A DNA stretch of 64,000 nucleotides, taken from contig JAUCBJ010000732.1 in NCBI GenBank assembly GCA_032718475.1, positions 62,001 through 126,000 of the forward strand. The letters run 5' to 3'. Below the pieces are notes generated by a model, which had not been told where the DNA came from, made no database searches, and was given only the letters and a program-made list of their open reading frames with translations. A program made the position numbers and the translations under genes. Below are positions 10,965-23,994 of this stretch, in pieces. The number at the start of each line of letters is the position of its first letter. The stretch's first letter is position 1. Source of the DNA: Nemertoderma westbladi (taxonomy: Eukaryota; Xenacoelomorpha; Nemertodermatida; Nemertodermatidae).

Positions 10965-13188
10965 GATGTCTTCTAGATAATAAATCGCTTTTAGCCTCTG
11001 ACAAGTATTTGATTCACTACACTAGTTGAAACCAATCTGTGCGCGATCATTCACCCGCTGGATATACCCGGGAGATTGACTTCGACGGCTTAATCGTATT
11101 GCTATGTAAGCCTACTGTATTATTCGACTGATCGTGTTATATAATCTCTGACAATATTATTCACCTTCGGGGAATATTAGCAGTTCCTTTAGGACGTGGC
11201 GCTCTATCTATATAAACAGAGTTATGACTTAAACTACTCACAACGATATGGCTTAGTTATAATTCACATATATGGCGCATTCTTTAGGAAATGCTTCGTT
11301 ATCAGTCTCACTCATACACAATGCTGCACAATACTGCACACTGATCTGCCGATCTTCACTGATTTTAGTCACATATAAAAGGAACACGGACCGACTCATG
11401 TAGGGTCTATCAAATAACATTAGATTCACTTCAAACCACTTTAACATAAGTCGCAATCGTTATATGTAACCTGTCTCTCTTACCTTCGGTATATCAAGAA
11501 TATTGGGGTTTCGGGGTTATTTCTCGTTATTCCAATATAATATTTCATCACCATATAATGAATAATCGACAGTAAATAGCAGTATAACAATATAAAAGTA
11601 TGTACAACAAGATATATGCATTGCCCAGTTGAGTTAGGTTAGTAGGTAAGTATTGAGTTGCACAGATAACGGATATATGTCCTTATAATTAAGCCTACTA
11701 GTGTTAGGCTAAAAGCAGAACAGCACAAAAATATTCCAAAGCCGTTCTTCCTGGCTCAGGACAGAATGATAACACTGCCCATAATGCATTGCGTGATTTC
11801 TCGGAAATTTCTGTACAAGAGCAGTAAAAACGCTCTGATTGGTTGACTGAACTAAGAGACACCGTAGAACAAAGAAAATCGACACAGTATGAATATCAGC
11901 TGTTAACCGTCGTCATAGTAACTACTGTTCAAGAGTATCTAGCCCCTTTTGCGTCACGGAATTGCCATAGAATCATCAACTATGCCTTCCACAATACACA
12001 TACGGAAGAAATAGCTCTTAGATCCTCTAAAAACACCGATACAGCAATAATACGGCCTCTTACACCTATTAAACCAACTACAGAGTATTTTACGGGAAAA
12101 ATAAGGAAAAATAACCGGGCAATTCCGCAAAAGCTTTTACACCGCTCCCAGAAAATGGGATTTTCAGTCTATAAAATATAAAAATCACAGTTTCTAAAAC
12201 ATAAAGATACTCTAAACAGTTAGTTTTCTTTGCGCGGACGGCGTTTACGCAGTTTCCCGAGGCTAGCCAGAGTCCTTTTCTCTTTGGGGCGAGCCACTTT
12301 ACTAGGAAGGCTATAACTCCTGGGTAAAGGGTGCAATACAATTGCATTAGAAGGTTTGGGTTACGGTCGGTGTCTCGCCCATTTCGATATGCTTCTCCTC
12401 GATCCGATTTTCCTCAGCTTGACGTTGGATACGTTCGTCCAAAACTCTCGCAGAGAATAGGGTTGTCTAAGTTCGATATCTTCTTAGAGATGCGAGATTT
12501 CCCAATCGAACTGAGATAAAGACAATTCGTTTATCGCTTGGACTTGCTGTTATAACTTACGTTTATCTGAACAAACGCAGGTTTCCTTTCTGATCTTTGT
12601 AGAATAGCGTTTAACTAGTTTCGCACAACGTTCTCCTTCACCTTGATGAAGGGTTGTATCACGTTAAACTGGGACAACCATACGGTTGGATAGTGATATT
12701 AGGTGTCCGCGTCACAATCCGGCTAGGTAAGATGGGCGGCTAGCTAGAAATCACTGTCGGAGTGTTACCGATTAATTGTTAGGGTAGCACTAGATCTTTG
12801 AACAGTGAATACAGTCCGCGAGGATCCGCGACACCACCAGGATGGCAGGTCTGAGGTCCAACTAAGGAATGAGGAGGTTCGACCGAGTATTCCGGGACTC
12901 TGATCGTAGGTTTACTCAAGGATCGTTCGAGCCGAGTGAGCATAGGTGATACGTCAAACAAGTTTCGCTCGAAACTCCAGTAAATATAACGAGCACAACT
13001 GTGTTTAACACAACGTTTCCGTGGATGTTTATGTCTTTCCGTTTATTGGCTGGGTCCAGGGCATTTATCGTAATAATACCAAAGACGCACGTCTGGTAGG
13101 GGAAACGCGGATGATATTTATTTGTTGTTACAATGCTTCTATCAAGAATTCCAAATATATGTTGGAGTTACCGCGTTTATTTGTTTCT
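10965..13188. other. Gene-poor stretch, no recognised gene
   Basis: No ORF here has a recognisable domain. On the minus strand near 12350-12450 a short frame reads like a charged coiled coil (LDERIQRQAEENRIEEKH), which could be a retroelement gag relic. This is weak. The right part is interrupted by the TTAA insertion described next. Confidence 0.3.
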
Positions 13189-13192
13189 TTAA

Positions 13193-14744
13193 CCCTATTA
13201 GTACCGGGCTATAAAATGTTGTACAAATACCGGGAGGGGGTCATATTGACCCCCCCCTCTAAAATCTACAAATATTTACGAAAACGTCTGATTTTTTGTT
13301 TGTACGTAGGTATCACTTGTCTGGATCCGACCGAAAAAAAAAAATTTCGAAAAAATGTACTGGGGTGGTTATATTGCAGCACCAAAATTACAAGTAGTGC
13401 ACAATTTTCACAAAATTTGAAAGTTACATTTTCGGCTAATTATTTTTCAATACAGGTTTTCTGGGGTGCAAAATACATTGGAAAATATTTAAAAATGATA
13501 TGATTACTATAAATGGCTGTTTAGTCCTCTCTGCGTAGGAAAAAAATGAAAAAAACAAGTAACCAGCACTTTTCAGTTAGAACACAAAATTTTTAATTCA
13601 CTTATACGATGCTATAAATTCACATTTTCAGGTTTTCGAGGGCGCTGATTCTAATGGAATACATTTCTAATATGCCAGATCATTGCTACTTGTATTTTTC
13701 GGCGTAATTTTCAAATTTTGGTGCTAGCACCAAATTTCGTACGCATCACCAAAAAGTACAAGTTTGCGATGTCCAGTGCTGTTTTTATTGATTCCATCGG
13801 ATTCAGGACCCTCATAAACCCGTATAACGCAAGAAACAAGGTGATACTATCTACTTATCAATTTGCATATTTTCCAAAATTTGGTGCTGGCACAAAAATT
13901 TTCACCCACCGGCGAAAAATACAAGTTTGAGAACTCTTATGAAATTTTTACTGATTCCATTGAATTCAGAACCATCACAAACCCATATAACGCAAGAAAC
14001 AAGGTGACACAATCAATTGATATATTTGATGGTTTTCAAAATTTGGTGCTAGCACCACATTTTGCACCCACATCCGAAAAATACAAGTTTGAGATGTCTA
14101 GTTCGATAATTATATTTTCCATTGAATTAAGAACAGCCATAAACCTCTTAAAACGAAAGAAATAAATTGTCACAAGCAATTTTGTATATTGAATGGATTT
14201 TCAAAATTTCGTGCTAGCACCAAAATTTACACACAGCACCGAAAAATACAAGTTTGATACGCTTGGTGCAACTCGTATATATTTCATCGAATCCAGAACC
14301 CCAAAAAACCCCAATTGCGTAAAAAACAAGTTTCAAACAATCAATTTACAAAATTGACTTATTTCAAAATTTGGTGCTGGCACCAAAATTTGGCACCCAT
14401 CGAAAAAAACAAGTTTGAAATTTCTAAATCAATTTATATGAATTCCATCCAATTTCTAACACCAAAAAACCGGTGTAAATCAAAAATAGAGATGTTACAA
14501 TTCATATTTAATGAAATGTAATTTTCAAAAAACGTCTCAAAAAAAGTGCCAAAAGTAGGGTTAAAAAATGGTGCTATAACTCGAAAAGTACCCAATATTT
14601 TTGAAAACGGTTTTCTCTACCATGAAGACAATAGATTTTTAGGAAAAGTCATAAAATTTCAGATTCCCAACTGCGTTTGTTTCAGAATTATAATAAAAAA
14701 ACCACGGGAGGGGTCATATTGACCCCCCCCCGGGTTTAATAGGG
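13193..14744. mobile_element. Non-autonomous piggyBac-like element with TTAA target site
   Basis: Both ends read TTAA-CCCTATTA inward: TTAA 13189-13192 with CCCTATTA from 13193, and TAATAGGG ending at 14744 followed by TTAA 14745-14748. A near-palindrome, GGGGTCATATTGACCCCC, sits subterminally at both ends (about 13237-13256 and 14710-14729). TTAA duplication and CCCT termini are the hallmark of piggyBac-superfamily DNA transposons. The 1.55-kb interior has no transposase ORF and is mostly a 163-bp tandem repeat, so it would depend on a transposase supplied elsewhere. Removing it with one TTAA rejoins a short minus-strand frame that is open on both sides, which supports a clean insertion. Confidence 0.75.
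13700..14530. repeat. 163-bp tandem repeat, 5 diverged copies, inside the piggyBac-like element
   Basis: The hallmark TTTGGTGCTAGCACC (or GCTGGCACC) recurs at 13718, 13881, 14043, 14208 and 14371, a spacing of 162-165 bp. Each copy also has a shared AAAAATACAAGTTTGA segment and a TTCCAT.GAATT segment. Copies differ by many substitutions. Confidence 0.85.
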
Positions 14745-14748
14745 TTAA

Positions 14749-15924
14749 TGTCTTTTCTTTCGAGTCGATTTCGAATAGGATTTTCGCATTAGAATTTTGG
14801 TTTATCGTTTCGACTCCTCTGGGTAGGATATGTTCGACATAGTCCGTATCGTGTAAATCGATAGAATGGCCAATGGTTAAGAAGTCCATATACATACCAT
14901 TACAATGCGTGTAGCGAGCGGTGAATTTTCCATAGTCCAATTCACGCGTAAGTTACTTCCAGGAAATCGTAGGTTCGATATAACGACCATCATCCTTCGT
15001 AGTAGTTGGACTAGTATCACCGCGTATCAAGCTATCAACAAACGCTTGAAAGTAGAGTATATCGCTCCCTGATACCAAGACCATCTTCTATCAACTCCGT
15101 CATATCTGCTATATATGAGTTTATTAATATTATAATGAGTTTATATTTAGGCTAGCGAGCGTCGCTGCCTACCCCAATCAGCCCCCGGACAGTGCGAGAT
15201 CCTCAGCGCCGATGTGTCGTCGCCGCTGTACTTTCGCCAATGACGTAGCCGCACAACGACAACGACAACCGGCACAAGTCACTCGACTGTCCGTCCCAAA
15301 GGCTTAGATACACCTCAGGTTCTTACTGGAGAGTTAGGGTTACTTTCACAATTGCGACTCGCTACTGTAAACACTCCTTAGTAGTAACATTCGCCTATAA
15401 ACTCACAAATACCACACACACAACTTGTCACAAATTACACACACTCGGGCCATTTGTCCGTTAGTCAATGCCTTCCAGAATGTCACTGTATTATTATGTA
15501 TCCTTGGATACTAGCAGTGCGCTATTTATTCCCTATGCTATTCAATGGGACAAGCTTTCTATTGTTCTTTTAACTCAATTCTAATTCTAGCGTGGTTGTT
15601 GCTATGGTGACATTATGTAAAGCTAGTGGTAGAATTAGGGTAATTCCAATGCATACAGATCTGGGATGTTATTTAATAGTAATTCTTTAATGGTCAATGT
15701 CCTGTTTTATACATGGCTTTATGAATTTTATCGGCTATTGACTATGTTTGGGAGACTTTCGCACACTCATACGCATAATAAGATAAATCTCCGCTCCCTT
15801 GATCTATTAATTAATGGAATTTTGGGAATGTTATAAATTGCGTAAAAATGGCAATTTATTAAATTCATTAAAAGGCATGAATTTAAATTTATTCCCTGAA
15901 ATTTTATTATTTGATAATTAAATT
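14749..15924. other. Gene-poor stretch right of the piggyBac-like element
   Basis: A minus-strand frame just right of the insertion (about 14749-14940, containing VEHILPRGVETINQNSNAK) looks like real but unrecognised coding sequence cut by the transposon. It could be a retroelement gene. The rest, including a GC-richer patch at about 15150-15300, shows nothing identifiable. Confidence 0.3.
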
Positions 15925-16255
15925 GACATATTTTGATTCTAGAACATGTCTGGGGACACAAGATCCTTAATTCTATGAAAATTGTCTTTTTAAGAATATC
16001 GGTAAATGCTACGATATCTTAATTGACTAGAATTGTTGAAGGATCTGAATTTTACAGATTTTGATTTATTCGATTTGCAAATATTAAATAATTAATATTT
16101 GAGATGGGCACCGATTTATTCCAGAACTTGTCTGGGGACGTTAACCACTGATTCTAGAATTTGTCTTTCAAGTATATCGGTGGGTGCCGCGATATCTTAA
16201 TCGACTAGAATTACAGATGGTCAAAGGGTTTAACAGATTTATTTTGCGTTATACG
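15925..16255. repeat. Direct repeat, 182-bp spacing, two diverged copies
   Basis: The sequence around CTAGAACATGTCTGGGGAC (near 15938) recurs near 16120 as CCAGAACTTGTCTGGGGAC. It is followed in both by a GATATCTTAAT.GACTAGAATT block. The copies may be part of an LTR of the neighbouring minus-strand BEL/Pao relic, but LTR ends were not found. Confidence 0.6.
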
Positions 16256-16766
16256 CTACTGTTAAAGGGACATCACGCTACTATATGTATTATTTAATAT
16301 ACGGTATGAGAGCAATATCGCACGAAGCAATGTCAGTGTGAAGAGGCAAGTCGTTTCCAAGGTCTACCCAGAGCTTGGTTTAGCCGAGACACGAGGATCT
16401 GAACTTTGCATTCCTAATACTCTGCCTACCAATAATACTTGAATATAGTAGTGGCTTTATTGTACTTTAATAAGTACGGATATGTCATCTTACTGTAGTT
16501 ACGTATTTGTAATGTAATACGGACAGTAAGGAAGGAGGAAAATAATTATTTCTCGCCATCGCACTAAATATAATATATACGTAATTAAGTAATAAACGCG
16601 AATATATATTGCACTAATCTAATAAATAATCGCTAAAATAACATTCTACTAAATGAAATTAAAGAAAACGATTATAATAAAATTACATAATAATACATAC
16701 ATAATATAAAATAATAAAAATAAATATAAAATAATATAGTCACACACACACCCACTCCGTATGTTG
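16256..16766. other. AT-rich stretch, no gene seen
   Basis: Long AT-rich tracts (for example ATAATAATACATACATAATA) and a short CACACACACACC microsatellite at about 16742. No ORF or RNA gene. Confidence 0.4.
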
Positions 16767-17219
16767 TTATGTTATGGAGTCCCTAGATATTTGTTGGATT
16801 AGGGAGGTGGTCGTGGGAAGAGTATCTTGCCTTCCATAGTTTCCGGACAGTTTTCGGTCTCTTTCCAGTAAACATAAACGACCAGCTGGGCGATTGAGTG
16901 GTTGTGTTACTTTCTCCGCTCCCTTGGCCTGTCTAATCTTCATCGGGCTAAGATGAGGAGGCCATTCATCTTCTTTACTTAGGAAGTCGGGTCCACCTAA
17001 CCGGTCTGGAGTATCTGTAAGTTCTTGAGGAGTTGCTCCTCTGGAAGCGATGTCGGCTAGATTGATCGTCTCGGGGCAATGTCTCCATTGATCTACATTG
17101 GAGTTGATGTCGTCATTATCTGAGGAGTATGGTGTTCCCTCAGTTGGGTCGTCAACTTCACTGCACTCTACTTCCCGTTCACTTAATTGATATACCTGTT
17201 CTTTTGGTAATCTTTCCAT
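16767..17219 (-). pseudogene. BEL/Pao-like retroelement, RNase H-integrase linker fragment
   Basis: The frame contains WRHCPETINLADIASRGATP, the well-conserved linker of BEL/Pao and related pol polyproteins found between RNase H and integrase, followed by GGPDFL and W. It overlaps the preceding protease-bearing frame by 37 bp, so the whole reverse transcriptase and RNase H region between them has been lost. The integrase core is also absent. Confidence 0.75.
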
Positions 17220-18292
17220 AAGAGTCTACGAGAAGGGCCAGTAAAGTACCAACCTACTCTAGTTCTTCCCGCATAAACTTGTAGAGGTTGCGGTTGAGCA
17301 GGCCGTTTCTCCAATGTCTCGAGCGCTTCATGCGCATTTTGACCGATGAGTATTTGGACTCCAGGGTAATCGGTGTTAAATCTAGGTATTCCAAACTGCT
17401 GGGTGAAATCGTCCTCATCCCAGTTATAAGGTTCCACTTGGCTGGTCGCGAAGTTCTTTATCGCTACCATTTTCACTGACCTTATACTATGTTTTCCTAG
17501 TTCATCCTGGGGTGTGGACAATGCGCCTACATAATAATCCGCTGTTACGGTGGATTTCCAAACTTGCATTATTCCTGACATGTTTAGCTTAGTTCGGTAT
17601 TTGGGTTGTCCAGCAAAGATGTCCTCGGCTAGTTCTTTGTCGATGAATGTTCCTGTGCTACCGGAGTCAAGGAGGGCGTTCACTACATAACTCCTTTTAG
17701 GTCCATGGACCCTTACTTGTACTACAGGAAATTCTCGGATTCCTACATTGGAAGGTGGCGCTTTCCAATATGGTTGTCGATCAGAAGTAGTTAGGGTTAG
17801 GTCGCTGTCTGTGTCCTTTTCATACGTAAGTGCTCGATACACTGCGGTATTTGTCAGGTAACAGGATTCGTTTTCGTCGGAGAACTCGTCCGTATAGAAT
17901 CCTTCCATCTCAGATTGATCAGTGTCGTTCACATCACTGAATTGGACATGTAGTTCGGACTCACTTACCTGAATCGGGCTGTTTCGTTCGAATTCCGTGT
18001 GCAACAAGATATGATGTTTTGCGCCGCACTTTGCACACCTTGCGTCGGAGTAACAGGTTCGCCGTTGGTGTCCTCGTCTGAGGCAATTATAACACAACCG
18101 CTTATCCCACATGACTTCACGTCTATCCTTTAGTGATTTCCTCAGGAATTTATCACACGCATTTAAACGGTGGGGCCCGTCGCACAGCACACATTTCGGC
18201 TTGATGTTACTTACTTTAACCTGTGCTATGTGGTGCACACTTGTTCTTTCCTCGGGATTGTGAGTAAATGTATGGCATGATAAATTATCCAA
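17183..18292 (-). pseudogene. BEL/Pao-like retroelement, zinc-knuckle and protease fragment
   Basis: The 369-codon frame carries three Cys/His clusters in a row (CVLCDGPHRLNAC, CYNCLRRGHQRRTC and CAKCGAKHHILLH, about residues 35-100) and then a retropepsin motif LLDSGSTGTFID at about residue 208, as in BEL/Pao gag-pol. The gag core upstream is missing: the frame is cut close to the edge of the 29-bp satellite. The protease motif is intact, unlike that of the plus-strand copy at 9.9 kb, so the two relics come from different families or ages. Confidence 0.8.
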
Positions 18293-18351
18293 AGTTTATG
18301 ATAAAACAAACGAGTTTTCATTTAGTAGTTAATTATTGTAATATTGCATTA

Positions 18352-21300
18352 CTATTATTGTAATTATTGTTTCATCTGTTGTATTATTGTAATAGTTGTT
18401 TTATCTGTTGTATTATTGTAATTGTTGTTTTATCTGTTGTATTATTGTAATTGTTGTTTTATCTGCTGTATTATTGTAATTGTTGTTTTATCTGTTGTAT
18501 TATTGTAATTGTTGTTTTATCTGTTGTATTATTGTAATTGTTGTTTTATCTGTTGTATTATTGTAATTGTTGTTTTATCTGTTGTATTATTGTAATTGTT
18601 GTTTTATCTGCTGTATTATTGTAATTGTTGTTTTATCTGTTGTATTATTGTAATTGTTGTTTTATCTGTTGTATTATTGTAATTGTTGTTTTATCTGTTG
18701 TATTGTTGTAATTGTTGTTTTATCTGTTGTATTATTGTAATTGTTGTTTTATCTGTTGTATTATTGTAATTGTTGTTTCATCTGTTGTATTATTGTAATT
18801 GTTGTTTCATCTGTTGTATTATTGTAATTGTTGTTTTATCTGTTGTATTATTGTAATTGTTGTTTTATCTGTTGTATTATTGTAATTGTTGTTTAATCTG
18901 TTGTATTATTGTAATTGTTGTTTTATCTGTTGTATTATTGTAATTGTTGTTTTATCTGTTGTATTATTGTAATTGTTGTTTTATCTGTTGTATTATTGTA
19001 ATTGTTGTTTTATCTGTTGTATTATTGTAATTGTTGTTTAATCTGTTGTATTATTGTAATTGTTGTTTTATCTGTTGTATTATTGTAATTGTTGTTTCAT
19101 CTGTTGTATTATTGTAATTGTTGTTTCATCTGTTGTATTATTGTAATTGTTGTTTTATCTGTTGTATTATTGTAATTGTTGTTTTATCTGTTGTATTATT
19201 GTAATTGTTGTTTTATCTGTTGTATTATTGTAATTGTTGTTTTATCTGTTGTATTATTGTAATTGTTGTTTTATCTGTTGTATTATTGTAATTGTTGTTT
19301 TATCTGTTGTATTATTGTAATTGTTGTTTTATCTGTTGTATTATTGTAATTGTTGTTTTATCTGTTGTATTATTGTAATTGTTGTTTTATCTGTTGTATT
19401 ATTGTAATTGTTGTTTTATCTGTGTATTATTGTAATTGTTGTTTTATCTGTTGTATTATTGTAATTGTTGTTTTATCTGTTGTATTATTGTAATTGTTGT
19501 TTTATCTGTTGTATTATTGTAATTGTTGTTTTATCTGTTGTATTATTGTAATTGTTGTTTTATCTGTTGTATTATTGTAATTGTTGTTTTATCTGTTGTA
19601 TTATTGTAATTGTTGTTTTATCTGTTGTATTATTGTAATTGTTGTTTTATCTGTTGTATTATTGTAATTGTTGTTTTATCTGTTGTATTATTGTAATTGT
19701 TGTTTTATCTGTTGTATTATTGTAATTGTTGTTTTATCTGTTGTATTATTGTAATTGTTGTTTTATCTGTTGTATTATTGTAATTGTTGTTTTATCTGTT
19801 GTATTATTGTAATTGTTGTTTTATCTGTTGTATTATTGTAATTGTTGTTTTATCTGTTGTATTATTGTAATTGTTGTTTTATCTGTTGTATTATTGTAAT
19901 TGTTGTTTTATCTGTTGTATTATTGTAATTGTTGTTTTATCTGTTGTATTATTGTAATTGTTGTTTTATCTGTTGTATTATTGTAATTGTTGTTTTATCT
20001 GTTGTATTATTGTAATTGTTGTTTTATCTGTTGTATTATTGTAATTGTTGTTTTATCTGTTGTATTATTGTAATTGTTGTTTTATCTGTTGTATTATTGT
20101 AATTGTTGTTTTATCTGTTGTATTATTTTAATTGTTGTTTTATCTGTTGTATTATTGTAATTGTTGTTTTATCTGTTGTATTATTGTAATTGTTGTTTTA
20201 TCTGTTGTATTATTGTAATTGTTGTTTTATCTGTTGTATTATTGTAATTGTTGTTTTATCTGTTGTATTATTGTAATTGTTGTTTTATCTGTTGTATTAT
20301 TGTAATTGTTGTTTTATCTGTTGTATTGTTGTAATTGTTGTTTTATCTGTTGTATTGTTGTAATTGTTGTTTTATCTGTTGTATTATTGTAATTGTTGTT
20401 TTATCTGTTGTATTATTGTAATTGTTGTTTTATCTGTTGTATTATTGTAATTGTTGTTTTATCTGTTGTATTATTGTAATTGTTGTTTTATCTGTTGTAT
20501 TATTGTAATTGTTGTTTTATCTGTTGTATTATTGTAATAGTTGTTTTATCTGTTGTATTATTGTAATTGTTGTTTTATCTGTTGTATTGTTGTAATTGTT
20601 GTTTTATCTGTTGTATTATTGTAATTGTTGTTTTATCTGTTGTATTGTTGTAATTGTTGTTTTATCTGTTGTATTGTTGTAATTGTTGTTTTATCTGTTG
20701 TATTATTGTAATTGTTGTTTCATCTGTTGTATTATTGTAATTGTTGTTTTATCTGTTGTATTATTGTAATTGTTGTTTTATCTGTTGTATTGTTGTAATT
20801 GTTGTTTTATCTGTTGTATTGTTGTAATTGTTGTTTTATCTGTTGTAGTATTGTAATTGTTGTTTTATCTGTTGTATTATTGTAATTGTTGTTTTATCTG
20901 TTGTATTATTGTAATTGTTGTTTCATCTGTTGTATTATTGTAATTGTTGTTTTATCTGTTGTATTATTGTAATTGTTGTTTTATCTGTTGTATTATTGTA
21001 ATTGTTGTTTTATCTGTTGTATTGTTGTAATTGTTGTTTTATCTGTTGTATTATTGTAATTGTTGTTTTATCTGTTGTAGTATTGTAATTGTTGTTTTAT
21101 CTGCTGTATTATTGTAATTGTTGTTTTATCTGTTGTATTGTTGTAATTGTTGTTTTATCTGTTGTATTATTGTAATTGTTGTTTTATCTGTTGTAGTATT
21201 GTAATTGTTGTTTTATCTGCTGTATTATTGTAATTGTTGTTTTATCTGTTGTATTGTTGTAATTGTTGTTTTATCTGTTGTATTATTGTAATTGTTGTTT

Positions 21301-23940
21301 TATCTGTTGTATTGTTGTAATTGTTGTTTTATCTGCTGTATTATTGTAATTGTTGTTTTATCTGTCGTATTATTGTAATTGTTGTTTTATCTGTTGTATT
21401 ATTGTAATTGTTGTTTTATCTGTTGTAGTATTGTAATTGTTGTTTTATCTGCTGTATTATTGTAATTGTTGTTTTATCTGTTGTATTGTTGTAATTGTTG
21501 TTTTATCTGTTGTATTATTGTAATTGTTGTTTTATCTGTTGTAGTATTGTAATTGTTGTTTTATCTGCTGTATTATTGTAATTGTTGTTTTATCTGTTGT
21601 ATTGTTGTAATTGTTGTTTTATCTGTTGTATTATTGTAATTGTTGTTTTATCTGTTGTATTGTTGTAATTGTTGTTTTATCTGTTGTATTATTGTAATTG
21701 TTGTTTTATCTGCTGTATTATTGTAATTGTTGTTTTATCTGCTGTATTATTGTAATTGTTGTTTTATCTGTTGTATTGTTGTAATTGTTGTTTTATCTGT
21801 TGTATTATTGTAATTGTTGTTTTATCTGTTGTATTGTTGTAATTGTTGTTTTATCTGTTGTATTATTGTAATTGTTGTTTTATCTGTTGTATTATTGTAA
21901 TTGTTGTTTTATCTGTTGTATTATTGTAATTGTTGTTTTATCTGTTGTATTATTGTAATTGTTGTTTTATCTGTTGTATTGTTGTAATTGTTGTTTTATC
22001 TGTTGTATTGTTGTAATTGTTGTTTTATCTGTTGTATTATTGTAATTGTTGTTTTATCTGTTGTATTGTTGTAATTGTTGTTTTATCTGTTGTATTATTG
22101 TAATTGTTGTTTCATCTGTTGTATTATTGTAATTGTTGTTTTATCTGTTGTATTATTGTAATTGTTGTTTTATCTGTTGTATTGTTGTAATTGTTGTTTT
22201 ATCTGTTGTATTGTTGTAATTGTTGTTTTATCTGTTGTATTATTGTAATTGTTGTTTTATCTGTTGTATTATTGTAATTGTTGTTTTATCTGTTGTATTA
22301 TTGTAATTGTTGTTTTATCTGTTGTATTATTGTAATTGTTGTTTTATCTGTTGTATTATTGTAATTGTTGTTTCATCTGTTGTATTATTGTAATTGTTGT
22401 TTTATCTGTTGTATTATTGTAATTGTTGTTTTATCTGTTGTATTATTGTAATTGTTGTTTTATCTGTTGTATTGTTGTAATTGTTGTTTTATCTGTTGTA
22501 TTATTGTAATTGTTGTTTTATCTGTTGTATTATTGTAATTGTTGTTTTATCTGTTGTATTGTTGTAATTGTTGTTTTATCTGTTGTATTGTTGTAATTGT
22601 TGTTTTATCTGTTGTATTATTGTAATTGTTGTTTCATCTGTTGTATTATTGTAATTGTTGTTTTATCTGTTGTATTATTGTAATTGTTGTTTTATCTGTT
22701 GTATTATTGTAATTGTTGTTTTATCTGTTGTATTATTGTAATTGTTGTTTTATCTGTTGTATTATTGTAATTGTTGTTTTATCTGTTGTATTGTTGTAAT
22801 TGTTGTTTTATCTGTTGTATTATTGTAATTGTTGTTTTATCTGTTGTATTATTGTAATTGTTGTTTTATCTGTTGTATTATTGTAATTGTTATTTTATCT
22901 GTTGTATTATTGTAATTGTTGTTTTATCTGTTGTATTATTGTAATTGTTGTTTTATATGTTGTATTATTGTAATTGTTGTTTTATCTGTTGTATTATTGT
23001 AATTGTTGTTTTATCTGTTGTATTATTGTAATTGTTGTTTTATCTGTTGTATTATTGTAATTGTTGTTTTATCTGTTGTATTATTGTAATTGTTGTTTTA
23101 TCTGTTGTGTTATTGTAATTGTTGTTTTATCTGTTGTATTATTGTAATTGTTGTTTTATCTGTTGTATTATTGTAATTGTTGTTTTATCTGTTGTATTAT
23201 TGTAATTGTTGTTTTATCTGTTGTATTATTGTAATTGTTGTTTTATCTGTTGTATTATTGTAATTGTTGTTTTATCTGTTGTATTATTGTAATTGTTGTT
23301 TTATATGTTGTATTATTGTAATTATTGTTTCATCTGTTGTATTATTGTAATTGTTGTTTTATCTGTTGTATTGTTGTAATTGTTGTTTTATCTGTTGTAT
23401 TATTGTAATTGTTGTTTTATCTGTTGTATTGTTGTAATTGTTGTTTTATCTGTTGTATTATTGTAATTGTTGTTTTATCTGTTGTATTATTGTAATTGTT
23501 GTTTTATCTGTTGTATTATTGTAATTGTTGTTTTATCTGTTGTATTGTTGTAATTGTTGTTTTATCTGTTGTATTATTGTAATTGTTGTTTTATCTGTTG
23601 TATTATTGTAATTGTTGTTTTATCTGTTGTATTATTGTAATTGTTGTTTTATCTGTTGTATTGTTGTAATTGTTGTTTTATCTGTTGTATTATTGTAATT
23701 GTTGTATTATCTGTTGTATTGTTGTAATTGTTGTTTTATCTGTTGTATTGTTGTAATTGTTGTTTTATCTGTTGTATTATTGTAATTGTTGTTTTATCTG
23801 TTGTATTGTTGTAATTGTTGTTTTATCTGTTGTATTATTGTAATTGTTGTTTCATCTGTTGTATTATTGTAATAGTTGTTTTATCTATTGTATTATTGTA
23901 ATTATTGTTTCATCTGTTGTATTATTGTAATTGTTGTTTT
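18352..23940. repeat. 29-bp minisatellite, about 190 copies, in the intron before the CKAP5-like exon
   Basis: A 29-bp unit (TTGTTTTATCTGTTGTATTA plus TTGTAATTG) repeats for 5.6 kb with high identity. Common variants change TATTATTG to TATTGTTG and TTTTATC to TTTCATC. On the plus strand the standard unit has no AG dinucleotide; AG appears only in rare variants such as TGTAGTATTG and AATAGTTG. The array ends about 50 bp before the splice acceptor at 23994. Its left end abuts the truncated BEL/Pao relic. There are no spacers, so it is not a CRISPR array. Confidence 0.97.
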
Positions 23941-23966
23941 ATTGTAATTATTATCAATGAATTAGT

Positions 23967-23994
23967 CTAACTATAATAAATGTATTATTTGCAG
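23967..23994 (+). promoter_or_regulatory. Branch point and 3' splice acceptor of the CKAP5-like exon
   Basis: CTAAC (23967-23971, branch A at 23970) lies 24 nt before the acceptor TATTATTTGCAG (AG at 23993-23994). The open frame runs unbroken from the acceptor into the TOG domain, with two bases completing a split codon. Confidence 0.75.

Noticed and set aside
13021-13503. 160-codon plus-strand ORF as a piggyBac transposase
   Set aside because: It crosses the left TTAA border and shows no DDD-type transposase motif.
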